Assembly: GCA_035582835.1 (NCBI GenBank)
Contig: JAYKAV010002928.1
Span: 66,175 to 130,174 of the forward strand
DNA: 64,000 bases
Source: Phoebastria nigripes
Taxonomy: Eukaryota; Chordata; Aves; Procellariiformes; Diomedeidae
Reading direction: 5' to 3'
Below are positions 46,301 through 57,025 of this stretch, in pieces; position 1 is the first letter of the stretch, and each line of letters opens with the position of its first letter. Below the pieces are notes generated by a model. The model made no database searches and was not told where the DNA came from. It saw nothing but the letters and a program-made list of their open reading frames with translations. The position numbers and the translations under genes were made by a program.

Positions 46301-48450
46301 GTTGCTAAACATTTGTGTTAAATCCTTTGCCAAAACAATTATTCAAATAGCAACTATTCCATATGCCTTCTTACTTCACTGAAGAATAATAATGTAATTC
46401 AAAATTAGACCATAAATTCCTCTTGAAAAATCTCACACCATATTTGAATCATAACAATAACATACAAGTGTATTCTAGTTTTACACTCAACTTGCCAACA
46501 ACTCTTCAGGAAACAAGTTGTTACTATTGCATTTCTTGCAAAACTAATACGGGTCCTTAAAAGCCAGACTGCATTGAGGTTAAGAAGGCTAGGTGCTCCT
46601 CTCCTTTCTCCAAGTAGTTCGGAGTTGATACAAAAACTCAGGGGGCTACTTCTAACTGTGAAGGCAAGAAATTTGTCTTCCCCAGGATAAACAACTTTGT
46701 TACATAAGAACTTAAGACTGTTCCCCCCCGCCCCGGAAATAATGAACATGCCTTTATTCACACCCTCTTTTGCCCCTTGTCTCCCAAGAAGTCTAAAGAT
46801 GAAAGCCTGGTATATTAAAGCCACGTGTGTTTAACAAGTTAAGAATGGTCATTCAGCAAAGAACACTCATTCTATCGCAGTTAAAGTAGCAGAGTGGTAT
46901 CACTACAATGACCACACAGTGTTTATCACAAAAATACCATTTTTCCCCTAAAGATCTGAGATACACAAGAGCTTTGCTCACAAAGTTTTCAGGAATGCTT
47001 CATCAGCCCAATGACACATTTTGGATTGCTACATCTCTTGCAACGCATCACAGATTAGTTTCGCTGACACGCATGAAGCATGTCCTGAAACACTGAGAAC
47101 AACTAGATCTCTCTGTGCTGGTTCCAACAACACGGTACTGCTAAAAACATGCCTAAAATATGTGCTGACATTTGCAATGAGTTTTGAATGAGAGCTATTT
47201 CTTAAACTACAATCAACTATTTGCTTTTCATAATTTCATTAAATAACATGAGATTTTAACCTTATCACTTTAGTCTTCTGACTCAGTATCAACTAATCTC
47301 TCCTTGATTCCCATGCATCACAAAATGTACTTCCAGAACACTAACCCACTTCGCAATACTAATAGTTATTTAATTATAAGGGCACACATGCTGATATATA
47401 GCTTTTTGCTGTTTCATTTGAACCAGAAGTTGCATATCCTTTTCATTTCTTTGGTACTCATTTTTACGAAGTCCAAAATATCAAGTGTTGCACATCCTAG
47501 GAAAATGATACAATAACTGCATTTGAGAAGTTACACACATGGCATACATGCATAGAGAGAGTCACAGCTGCACACTTAAACACCATTAGGTACACAATTT
47601 TCTTCTCTCTTCATTTGTGCCCCTGGGGGTTTCTTGTTTGTTTGTTTTAGGAAGTACTGAGCACTTCCAGAACAAAGGAATTAAGTAAAGCTAGCTAATA
47701 GAGCTTTGGATACTATAATATTTAATATTACCGTCCAAAACTGTAAATCATTAGGAGCTGCACTTTGTAACTTTCCACTTGAGAATCTGCTTCGCTTTCT
47801 GAGCTGACTTAGCAGACATGAAGAATTTGTTACAGAATCCATAGCTGGAAATGAACTGCTAAATTTGCCATTTAATGACTGCAAATAGTTTTAACCAGTC
47901 AGTTCAACCGTGTTCAAAGCAAAAACCCTGATGTTATGATTACTTACAAGAGTACTATTACTAATACAAGAAAAATTCTCCTTTAAGTAGATCTGCATTG
48001 GCATTTTACAGTGCCAACATGTTTGCATTGCTACTGTAGGAACAGAAAAAAATTGATATATCAAGTTCACAGATGATAGTTGCAACTATTCTAGATGACC
48101 AATGTACAATATTCAAAAGTTAACACCACACCTAGAGCTTATTAATGTTTTTTATCAGTCTGCACTATGGCAGTTACCACAATCATTTTCTTCTGAAAAA
48201 ATCAGAATAAGCATAATTCTAATAAATTGGAATAAGCATAATAAAATAAGAATAGCCAGTGTTACTATACTGCAGAGCACAAGAAAATAAGCAAAAACTA
48301 TGCACTACATAAAATACTTTAAAGTTATACTTCATTAGAGGTGTTCAAGAATTGATGGAGAGGACTATACTATGCATAAGCTCTAATAAAATTGTCCCCA
48401 GCCTATCAGTTTCCAAATTGCATATATTCTCCGAGTGGCTACATACTAAC
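38755..48450. other. ANKHD1 intron E7-E8 (9.7 kb)
   Basis: Contains A/C-rich low-complexity tracts (39712-39802, 43589-43653), a 44-nt A-run ending in an N (43355-43398), an 18-bp palindrome at 40593-40610 and an AT-repeat near 41508-41532. Strong acceptor-like TTTTCTCCCCAG near 41034 has no in-frame exon behind it. No gene found. Confidence 0.65.
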
Positions 48451-48553
48451 CTTTCACCACTCCCAAGAGAGGTGGCGAGTTCTCTTGAGGGGTTCTGTCA
48501 GGTTCCTGGGGAGGTACAACCATAGCAAGTGTATGCACTGGTACACGTGGAAC
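48451..48553 (-). CDS. ANKHD1: ANKHD1 exon E7 (linker)
   Basis: A 103-nt exon, phase 0 to 1, encoding VPRVPVHTLAMVVPPQEPDR and TPQENSPPLLGVVK+G. Proline-rich linker between the ankyrin block and the coiled coil, closely matching the mammalian ANKHD1 linker. Acceptor GTTTTAAG, donor AAAG/GTTAGT. Confidence 0.95.
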
Positions 48554-49235
48554 CTTAAAACAAAGCCACAGACACACGCTCAGATAAAAAAACCTTTTGG
48601 ATGGGCCAGATCTTGAAGTGTTAATACAAAGATACATTTCTACAGCAGACCTCCATTCCACTCTTCCCAAATTGTGTATGCTATGCTACCTCTTGGTATG
48701 ACCTGTCCCATGCTATTTTATTGTGGATAATATGTCAAAGTAACTACGTTACTCTTCACAAAATTCCAGGCTGTGTAGGCTGGAAAACTGTTAACATCTT
48801 TAAGCTTTTAATCAACTAACTCCACTGGAAAGCTACCTCTCCAGCCTGCAGAATTCTAAATTTACACAATATATTTTCTTTCATGTAACAACCAAAATCA
48901 GCAACATTTGAGGGGTGCTGTCACAAGGGTTTAGAACTGTTGAAACAAAATACTGAGCAAACGCAACCAGGAAAATAATATTTTTTTGACATACTAGGTC
49001 TGGGACTAGCCCATCTAAGGAGCAGAAAAGGGAACAAAGCTCATGCACTCTTCAGGACACTGTAGGCAATACCAACCGACTTTCTCACTCTCTACCGTTT
49101 TCAAATGCATAAACTTTTTAAAATTCTTTCCACTGTATATGTTCACATCTAAATTAACTTCAGAAGTTAACTACTAAGGAAGTGCTTCTTTGCAACATTC
49201 ATGGTGATATTTACAAAAAATTCCTTATGCCTTAC
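48554..49235. other. ANKHD1 intron E6-E7
   Basis: Short intron; nothing recognisable. Confidence 0.7.
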
Positions 49236-49379
49236 CTGAGACTGATCCTGAGATGGAGGTGTGAGCTGAGACAAGTCTGCTGCAGGAACCGACAAAACAT
49301 TGTTTGGGTAATCCAGCAAGTAAGAAACAACATTTGTATGTCCTCCTTTGGCAGCTTCAATGAGCATTGTTGAGCCATC
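49236..49379 (-). CDS. ANKHD1: ANKHD1 exon E6 (last repeat of first ankyrin block)
   Basis: A 144-nt exon, phase 0 to 0, encoding DGSTMLIEAAKGGHTNVVSY, then LLDYPNNVLSVP and a polar stretch ending TPPSQDQSQ. It closes the first ankyrin block and begins the linker. Donor CAG/GTAAGG, acceptor CACTTCAG. Confidence 0.96.
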
Positions 49380-49567
49380 CTGAAGTGAGATTTTGGGAAA
49401 AGAAAAAAAAAAAAAAAAAAAAAAAAAGCCAAAAGATGAATTTTGCTACCTGGTGCAGCACATAAGATATGAATTACGACCATTTAAATTGCACATTTAC
49501 TAATCCATTAAATCAACTACGTGGTTCTTTCAGTACCCATGATAAATGCACAGTTTTAAGTCAATAC

Positions 49568-49695
49568 CTTGAGCCGATGAGTAGGATCTGCACCATGAGC
49601 CAGAAGGAGCTCAACGACTGCCAGGTGGCCTCCCGCACACGCCAGCGACACCACCGTGTGGTCATTATTAGCTGTAGCCCTGTTAACATTGGCAC
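49568..49695 (-). CDS. ANKHD1: ANKHD1 exon E5 (ankyrin repeat)
   Basis: A 128-nt exon, phase 1 to 0, encoding ANVNRATANNDHTVVSLACA and GGHLAVVELLLAHGADPTHR, ending in Lys. It contains an ankyrin repeat core TVVSLACAGGHLAVVELLL. Acceptor TTTATAG, donor AAG/GTATTG. Confidence 0.96.
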
Positions 49696-50321
49696 CTATA
49701 AAGAGGAGGTTTCAGAATGAAACACAAGGAAATTCTTTTTAAAAGAAAGTAAACAAGTACAGTATTTTCTGGAATAGAGATAAACTTTTCTAATCTTCCT
49801 AATTCACACACACACTTCTCAGGTAAAAGCAAGGGATTTTGAATAACTGATGGCTTCTACACATCATCCTCCCCATCTTGTAAAGACAAAGCAGTAATGA
49901 CAGTAACAGCGGGCCTCGTAAGTGGTAAGAGAGAGGGAACACGTATGGTGTACAAAGCACAACTTTTAAATTTTCATTCTAAGAACTTATCAGTGTCACT
50001 ACATGGTGCAATTTTTACTGTTTCAGGCAGTACTTGATGTGTTTTTTCTAAAGGAGGGAGTGCTTTTTTTAAGAAACTGAAAATATTTCCTGTACTTCAA
50101 ATCTATTTATTAATCTATACAACAGAGTAGGAAAAGTAATTAGCAAAATATTTTGTGATTCATTGTATCATGAACTAAATGAAATTCAAAAAACCCTTAA
50201 CGGTTTGACAAATGCTCATATACACATAACCAGATTAAATTTTGAAGAAGGATCACAAACATGCAGAATTATAAAGTGGTATTTTAAGTTTTCAAATTAG
50301 TTATTTAAACTAGTATTTTAC
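49696..50321. other. ANKHD1 intron E4-E5
   Basis: Short A/T-rich intron; nothing recognisable. Confidence 0.7.
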
Positions 50322-50409
50322 CTTTGCTAATAAGGAATTGCACAGTGCATAAATGACCAGCTCGCGCAGCCTTCATTAGTGGGGTTCTCCCACCTTCAGA
50401 TTCATGCTC
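50322..50409 (-). CDS. ANKHD1: ANKHD1 exon E4 (ankyrin repeat)
   Basis: An 88-nt exon, phase 0 to 1, encoding EHESEGGRTPLMKAARAGHL then CTVQFLISK+G. It continues directly from LQAGADL of E3, so no obligatory exon is missing from the 10 kb intron. Acceptor ACAATAG, donor AAAG/GTAAAA. Confidence 0.96.
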
Positions 50410-53065
50410 CTATTGTAAAGAAGAAATAACAGATGTATAAATGGGCAAAAATTATACCATTGTTTCAGCTTTTGAACCATCTCATGATGGGACCAGAATT
50501 ACCTGTCTCAGTAGAAGACCTATCTTATAAGCTGACTGTAATCAATATAAACTGACTGGAATCAGTTTTCACATTACCTTAAATACTGAATCACGCTGTC
50601 AAAAAGCATTAAGACCACATCCATACTATTATCACACAAGAAGTTTCCCTACTTACATACCCCTTTTTATTTTAGTGTTCAAATGTATAATATACTTGAG
50701 AACAGTAACATCTTGTCTCCTCCTTGAAAAGGGACAACTATTTAACACAAATATCATCCAGCATCAGGAACTATACAAATAACTATGAACTGATGTGCAA
50801 CAGTTCTGAGAGCTGTCACATGCTGCATGCCAGACCTTTAAAATTGCAATAATGTCTGAAGTGCAGACAACATTTTTAAAACACGCTGAAGAGGATCAGC
50901 AATAAAAATGACACAAATCACTGCAGGTCACAAAAAGTCTCTGAATAAGAGGACTGGAGAATAAAGCAGAAAGAAGACAAAAGGATGATACAAACCAACA
51001 AAAAAGGAATGAGCGACAAGAACAATTTTGTAATTTAAAAAGTTTCGGAATACTGGAAAGATGTGGTTGAATACAACTGTGTTAGAGAAGTTACAGCACT
51101 AGAAAATTTGCCTGCTATGTAGACATGATCAATACCACAAGGAATGCTGACTAATCAACCCTCCCGTAGCAACAAGGGGAGAGAACATCATCTTCCTGGG
51201 AGTGTTTGTATTTACGCTCTGAATATTCAGTCTGATCAATAATATACTAGGACTGTGGGGTTTTTTTAATTAAATATCTGGGAAGCCAAGCTCTAAATTC
51301 ACTATTTAATTCTGGAATTGCATGTGTATCTGACAGTGAAAGTTAACATTTAGTACTGACAGTGGATGATACTGCTATTTACAAATATAAAAGGACAAGA
51401 ATAGATTTAACAGAACAAATCAACTCCTTCCCATAGTTTCAGTATTGCTGACAACTCTGCATATGTCCTTTGACATATGGCTTGCTTTGGTTGCAAGCTG
51501 CACCTTAAGTTAGCTTTCTGTTCATACTCTTGAGGAAGAAATCTCTTGACTGGATCTTCTATTGGAGACTGACCCCGTGCAGAAAATACAAACCAATCCT
51601 TTGCTGTAATGGGGGTTACACTACCCTTCTCCTACATGCTTTGGAAAGAGCGGAAATGTTCTGCTCCTGTGCCTTCATAAGAACTTTGTATTATTGTACA
51701 CCACTTTAACACATGTTTAAACTCCGCATTAGTGCTCCGATTTCTTTGCTTACTTGGCAGTATGATGCATAAGTGTGTGCAGGCAGATAGGAAGTCTTAT
51801 GGACTTACTACTGAAGTCACCTTTTTTTTTTTTTTTTTAAAATAAGTACATTCCACTCCCAGGGCAAATGACTGCTTAGCTGTCGATAAATATATGCATG
51901 CTTTTGGATTGTCTGCATGTCAGAAATATTTGCAGGACATGTAAAGCTAATTATGTAAGTACGTGGCCCTATGATGTGCAAGAATTAGTAGCATGCCCTT
52001 GAGCTCTGATGCTTACTCTGGTATTTGGCATAGTTTTTCCTTCCTCAGCCACTGCCAATAGATCATAAAAAGCCAGATGCTGCTGTTTGCCTTATGCACA
52101 GTAAACCCTTGGTACTGCCGGCAAATCACTCACAAAGCAGCTATGGATACAAAGAACTATTGAACACCACTTCAGTTGCTGAGCAGGACCAGAACATTAC
52201 TGCCCGAACAATTTAATACACATTTCTAAATCCCCATTGATGCAACAGCAAAGATAGCAAGAAGCAAAATTTATTTTAGGTCATCTTAGCTATATTCAAG
52301 ATAGTGAAAAGCCATCCTATATTGCATTCAGATGTAGCATTTCAGATAACTAGCAGTAAGATACCATTATTTGCAACAATTCTCTATTCCTAACAGACTT
52401 CACTGTTGAAGTCTTAAACATGGATGTCAGGAGGCTTCCTCATTTAAATGCAATGCAGTTATTCTGCCCAGTTTAACCAACTGTCACTTCATCAAGCAGG
52501 CAGAACGTGATCCTCAACTATTACACACTTCAAATACTTGCAGTATCATACACATCATCAGTCCAGCCAAACTAAACCATTTGTGTGCCCACCTGCTGTA
52601 GATCTTCAAAAGTTATTGCATTTTGATGGTATTTTTCACATCGGAAGATAGAAATGCATATTTTATTTCAAGACGAAATTAATTCTATGACTTCAGCACT
52701 CTATTTAGCCCTAATAAAGGCTAGCAGATAGCATCAACTCAAGCAAGGGAAAATATCTATAACAAGCCAAAATAAGAAGCTGAGCCAGTGCAATGCCTTT
52801 GTCTACTCACATCATTTCTTTTACCTGGAATGGCCATAAATTTCAAAGATGATTTTTTTTTTTTTTTTTAGCTGCAGTAGATAATCAAAATCAGGACAGA
52901 GAACATGAAAGCTGTCCAAAAGCATCCCCCATCAGCTTTCCAATGCGCTTCTTCCTTGCATTGATATGAAGTACATGCAAATGCTTATTTTGTAAGAACA
53001 AAAACTAGCAAGGAGTACTCATCTCCAAAGACAATTTCCCCGGCTATCTGCACTGTAGGACTCAC

Positions 53066-53098
53066 CACAGTATTCTGCCTCTCTTCATTGCTCCAATC
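53066..53098 (-). CDS. candidate 33-nt microexon
   Basis: On the minus strand a perfect TACTAAC branch motif lies about 17 nt before the acceptor TATTTCTCAG. The donor is GTG/GTGAGT. Reads DWSNEERQNTV in phase 0 to 0, fitting the 60-nt form at 54269-54328 upstream and E4 downstream. Short enough that an open frame means little. Confidence 0.33.
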
Positions 53099-53462
53099 CT
53101 GAGAAATATTGCAGTTAGTACAATCAGAAAGAGGTAAAGGAGAACACCTATGTCAGCTTTGACTAGAAAAGCCATTCTCTAAACGCTCGAGTGATGTGCT
53201 CTCCTGCCAATTCTGCTTGAATAGAAAGAACGCCCGAGAAGAATTTTCTGTAGGTTTGGGTACCAGATAAGAAGGAAGGGGAAAGCAAGAGTATTACCCA
53301 AATCAGGTAAGAGTTAACATTATCTGCACCTTTTCCACTGGGACTCAAAAAGGAGATGAGAATCCAGTAATAATTATTTCCTTTCTAGACAAATCAATAC
53401 TTCAGAGAGCAGAGCAAAAGCAGTGTCATCAGAAGCATCTTATGACAATCACTGATTTTTTT

Positions 53463-53468
53463 TTTATT
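53463..53468 (-). terminator. possible poly(A) signal for the short ANKHD1 isoform
   Basis: AATAAA on the minus strand about 750 nt after the alternative stop at 54218. It lies beside a T-rich run on the plus strand. It is the first consensus hexamer I find downstream of that stop, but use is unproven. Confidence 0.3.
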
Positions 53469-54217
53469 CTTGATTTCGAGTTCTCTGTTTTAGGCAGTTC
53501 CAAGATCAGCTACATAAGGGCTTTCCCCCCGCCTCCCCCTATTATTCTCCTTGGTTCACAAGTATTCATGTTTGGCAAGTTTTATNCACTAGGATTTTTT
53601 TTTCGAGTTTGTTTCCAATGCCGTATGTTATTTAAAAGTTCTAGAACAAAATCTGCATTTTCAAAGTAAAGGTCCAACTGCTCTCTTCAATTCTTTAACA
53701 AGCCTCTCTCATCCATGGCAACAGTGAATATTTAACGGAAATCTAAATGTTATTCTAAGCAAAATGATTTAGACAAAGTTTTTGATGCAAGACAATAGCC
53801 AAACAATACAGTTCTTAACACTATGCCACTTTGCTAATTTTCAAGATTGAACTCCTATCAAGAGATACAGTATTCTAGCAGTCACCAACCTAATTGTCCC
53901 AGATAACCTTCCAGAGATATGTAGCAAACCAGTATTTCAGAGGCACCTAAAAACTCAACTAGGCCTCTTCCCTCTGAAAAGGGAAGACCTTACAGGAAGC
54001 TAGATACATACTAACAGGTTTAACATAGCTACTTGTGCTAACAGACTCAATGAGGTAACTTGCTGCATTTGTGAAGGTTGAGATACTGTTTTTTAAAAAT
54101 AGAGTTTTAGAAAACCCAACGGAAGGGAAAATGCAGGACAAAGATGACATGTCTAGTCTACACAGCGAGTCTTTGTATTTTTGAAGAAATTTCGATGCCT
54201 TAAAGCCATGCTTGTCG

Positions 54218-54328
54218 TTAGCATGTATCCTGAGGCTGCAGCTTACAAGCATCAAAGGCCAACCTCACCTGATGCTTGCCCGGCTCTATGCCCTCCAAAA
54301 TAGTCTTCTTTAAGTCCTCCTGCTTGTC
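54218..54328 (-). CDS. ANKHD1: alternative terminal exon of short ANKHD1 isoform
   Basis: Strong acceptor CTTTTTCCTTCCGCAG at 54328, entered in phase 0 from E3 (LQAGADL). Encodes DKQEDLKKTILEGIEPGKHQ, then runs through a potential donor as VRLAFDACKLQPQDTC and stops with TAA at 54218-54220. Human short ANKHD1 isoforms of about 620 residues (VBARP type) end, as I recall, in a very similar tail starting DKQEDMKTILEGIDPAKHQ followed by VR-AFDACK. Conservation past the GTGAGG argues that the read-through is coding. The product would stop within the first ankyrin block and lack the coiled coil, second ankyrin block and KH domain. If the GTGAGG donor at 54268 is used instead, this is a 60-nt in-frame cassette (54269-54328). 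Confidence 0.72.
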   Translation of the reverse strand, partial: DKQEDLKKTILEGIEPGKHQVRLAFDACKLQPQDTC

Positions 54329-55512
54329 CTGCGGAAGGAAAAAGAAGAACTCACGGCTCTTGTTCTACAAATAAATGTTGTTCTTGGTCATGAAGACCTG
54401 GAATGTGAACTTAAGTGGATCAGATCCACCAGCTGAAAACTCTGTTTTGCTGGAATTAGGCAAGCAAGCACAAAGGTAAGACCAAGCAATGCAGCTCTTG
54501 CCAGTTAAGACTCCTACCACAAGCCATTCAGATTCACGAAGAGAGCACAAAGGTCATACACAGCATCTCGTTAAATACAAGACGACTTTTTGTTCACTAC
54601 TGGCAAAAGAGAGGATTTCATTGTACTTTGCACCATCCAGAGACTGCAACACAACATCCAAAAGGTGTTAACTACAAAAGTTAACTTCACATGTCCTACA
54701 ACCTTTTGCTTTACTTGTAGAAGACTGAGGGCCAAGTCTAAAAAGACCCGAAATCCCTGACCTTCCCCTGATGGTTTAGGAAACAGTATGGAAAAACATG
54801 ACAACTTCTCAGATCCCTCACTGTAATGACGACATAGCTATCTCCAGCATGGTTTCATTCAAATCCATGAAGTATTGGCTACTTTTGTAGATGTTTAAAT
54901 GCTGCCTTATGCACATTGCATCAAACATGCAGTGTGTCATACACATAAAGGAAAGGGAGTTTCTAATTAAGGAGCCACGTTAGTGTGAGGGATGTTATCA
55001 GCTGAAGGCAAAGCAATGATCCCTGCAATGACAAAAACATCTGTCTAAAAGTATTTTGTCATAGGGGAAGAATCAAGAGGCAGTTTGGCATGCCTGTATT
55101 TATTTATTTATTGCAACTGGAGTTACGTGGATGCCAGGTAGCCAGTTTAGTCTTTTAAGGAAAGCCACGCGTGGAATTTTAACGAGTATAAAAGAGCTTT
55201 GGGGAGAGCTTGACAGTGTAAAATGAGAAGAATGCAAGGATAAAGCTGCCCTCAGGGGTTCTCTTCCATCTCTCAATTTCAGCATAAAAGCACCCATATA
55301 TCTTGTAGTAGAAAGGTAAACTCCATCACTAGATCAACTCTCCTGTGCAGCTCCTCACGTACAGCTGCAAGGCAGCCCAGATTAGAAAATCCCAATTTAA
55401 AACTCTTTTCTGTACTTCCCAGCTGAGAAAAGCTGGGAACTTCTTGCTGTCCAAAAAAGAACAATCTCTCTTTTGTTTTCAGCTACACTGAAACAGGCAA
55501 AGATGCAACTAC

Positions 55513-55568
55513 CTTGTCAAGGAGGAGACTAGAATCTCCAGTGTGCAGCATTTCATCCAGGTCTGATT
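55513..55568 (-). CDS. exon-like segment (56 nt)
   Basis: Acceptor CCCTTTTAATGTAG, donor AAG/GTAGTT. Entered in phase 1 it reads SDLDEMLHTGDSSLLLDK and ends in phase 0, which fits the acceptor at 54328. Acidic and hydrophilic, but no homologue recognised. Confidence 0.3.
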
Positions 55569-55841
55569 CTACATTAAAAGGGAACAGGCATCCAAACAGG
55601 CACTTTTAGTTTATAGAAAGGTATACAGCTTAAAAGCAGGATATTACCTCTCATTAAATATCACCAATACTCTTTGTGAGCTTTACAGTCCTTAGCCTAG
55701 TTCCTGTGAGAACATATATGCACCATGCATGTCTTGCCTTGTACAAGCTTTGAGATGAAGGTAACTGCTAGTAAAGACACAAAGAAAAAGAAGAAAAAAA
55801 AAAAGAGAACTCTTATAGGAAAAACAAAAGTCTCCTCTCAC

Positions 55842-55910
55842 CTTTGAGATTAGGCAAATCCTTGCCACGCAGGTAAGTAACTGTATTACTGAAGTGCTGG
55901 TTATTTTTTC
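55842..55910 (-). CDS. exon-like segment upstream of the alternative terminal exon
   Basis: Acceptor TTAATAGCTTCAG, donor AAAG/GTGAGAGG. Open in phase 1 to 1 (KNNQHFSNTVTYLRGKDLPN, LK). An inner acceptor GTGGCAAG would make it a 19-nt microexon (55842-55860, DLPNLK) entered in phase 0, which fits E3. Either form joins 55513-55568 in frame. Could be an isoform exon or a pseudoexon. Confidence 0.28.
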
Positions 55911-56826
55911 CTGAAGCTATTAAACCATATCACTGCTTAGAAAAAAATGCTTTTATCAAACCGTATTTCAGAGTTCTAATCTCCAAAATTTTACTCCTAT
56001 TAATCACAAAATCTAAAGCAGGTGTTTTGTCCCCATAAAGTTTGTAAACAAGTAAAATTTACATTTGATCCAGTGGCAGGAGCTCAGACTAAGACCCTGA
56101 AAGTCTCTAGTCCTGCAGGCGATAAAGGAACTAGAATGCAACTAAGGCACAGATGGGATCACAGGCTGAAGTCTTCAGATGTGCCTCATATTAAGTCATT
56201 CATATACTTGGCAAAAGCAAGCCAATTTCAAAATGCATACATTAACAAGGAAAGGTGTAGGCCTGCCAAGCTAGTTTTGCTACAGATTTTGACAGGCCAA
56301 CTTTGTCCCTGTAAGGACATGGAAAAGACAGATCCCTTAAAGAAGGGCATCAGAAAAGCATCAGAATAATTGGTAACAAGCCAGACTTCACAAACAATTA
56401 GTCACAAGGAGATACAAATTCATCAAAATACCATAACAATTGAGCAGCTCTCCAGCAGACAGAAACAGATGAGCGTATACTCTGACACTGTTCATTTCTA
56501 GTATAACTTGCCACTGCAGAGTTTTAAGGAAAAATTAACCACAAACCAAAGAAAGTTTGTCTCAGCCATCATTTTCTTTTAGTTCTCCTGGTTCCTTCTA
56601 AAGCTACATTCCTTAATGAATCTAACAGAGCTCTCAAGATCTTCACTGGTTCTTGAACTGAATTACATATTTGATATCTAGGCCAGAGGATCAGTCCCTG
56701 AAAAGCAAGAGTTCCCATTTTCTACTTGCAAGAACAGCAGCCTTTTTGTGCTGAGACGTGGTGGTAATAATTGCTCCCAGTTCAGACAAAACTCTACAGG
56801 GACTACTATCACTTATTATATAATGA

Positions 56827-57025
56827 TCATAGAACGGTTTGGGTTGGACAGGACCTTCAAAGACCNTCTAGTCCACCCCCGGCCATGGGCAGGTACATCT
56901 TCCACTAGGTAGGTTGATCAAAGCCCCATCCAACCTGACCTTGAACTTTTCCAAGGATGGGGCATCCACAACTCCTCTGGGCAACCTGTTGCANTGTCTC
57001 ATCACCCTCATTGTAAAACATGCTC
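56827..57025 (-). mobile_element. CR1 LINE 3' fragment (avian)
   Basis: Begins TCATAGAACGGTTTGGGTTG and continues with blocks such as CATGGGCAGGTACATCTTCC, AAAGCCCCATCCAACCTGAC and GGGCATCCACAACTCCTCTG. These are the reverse complement of the avian CR1 3' end; the TTCTATGA end is at the left, so the element points along the minus strand. It is 5'-truncated and diverged, with two Ns (56866, 56994). The right end is fuzzy. Confidence 0.88.
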
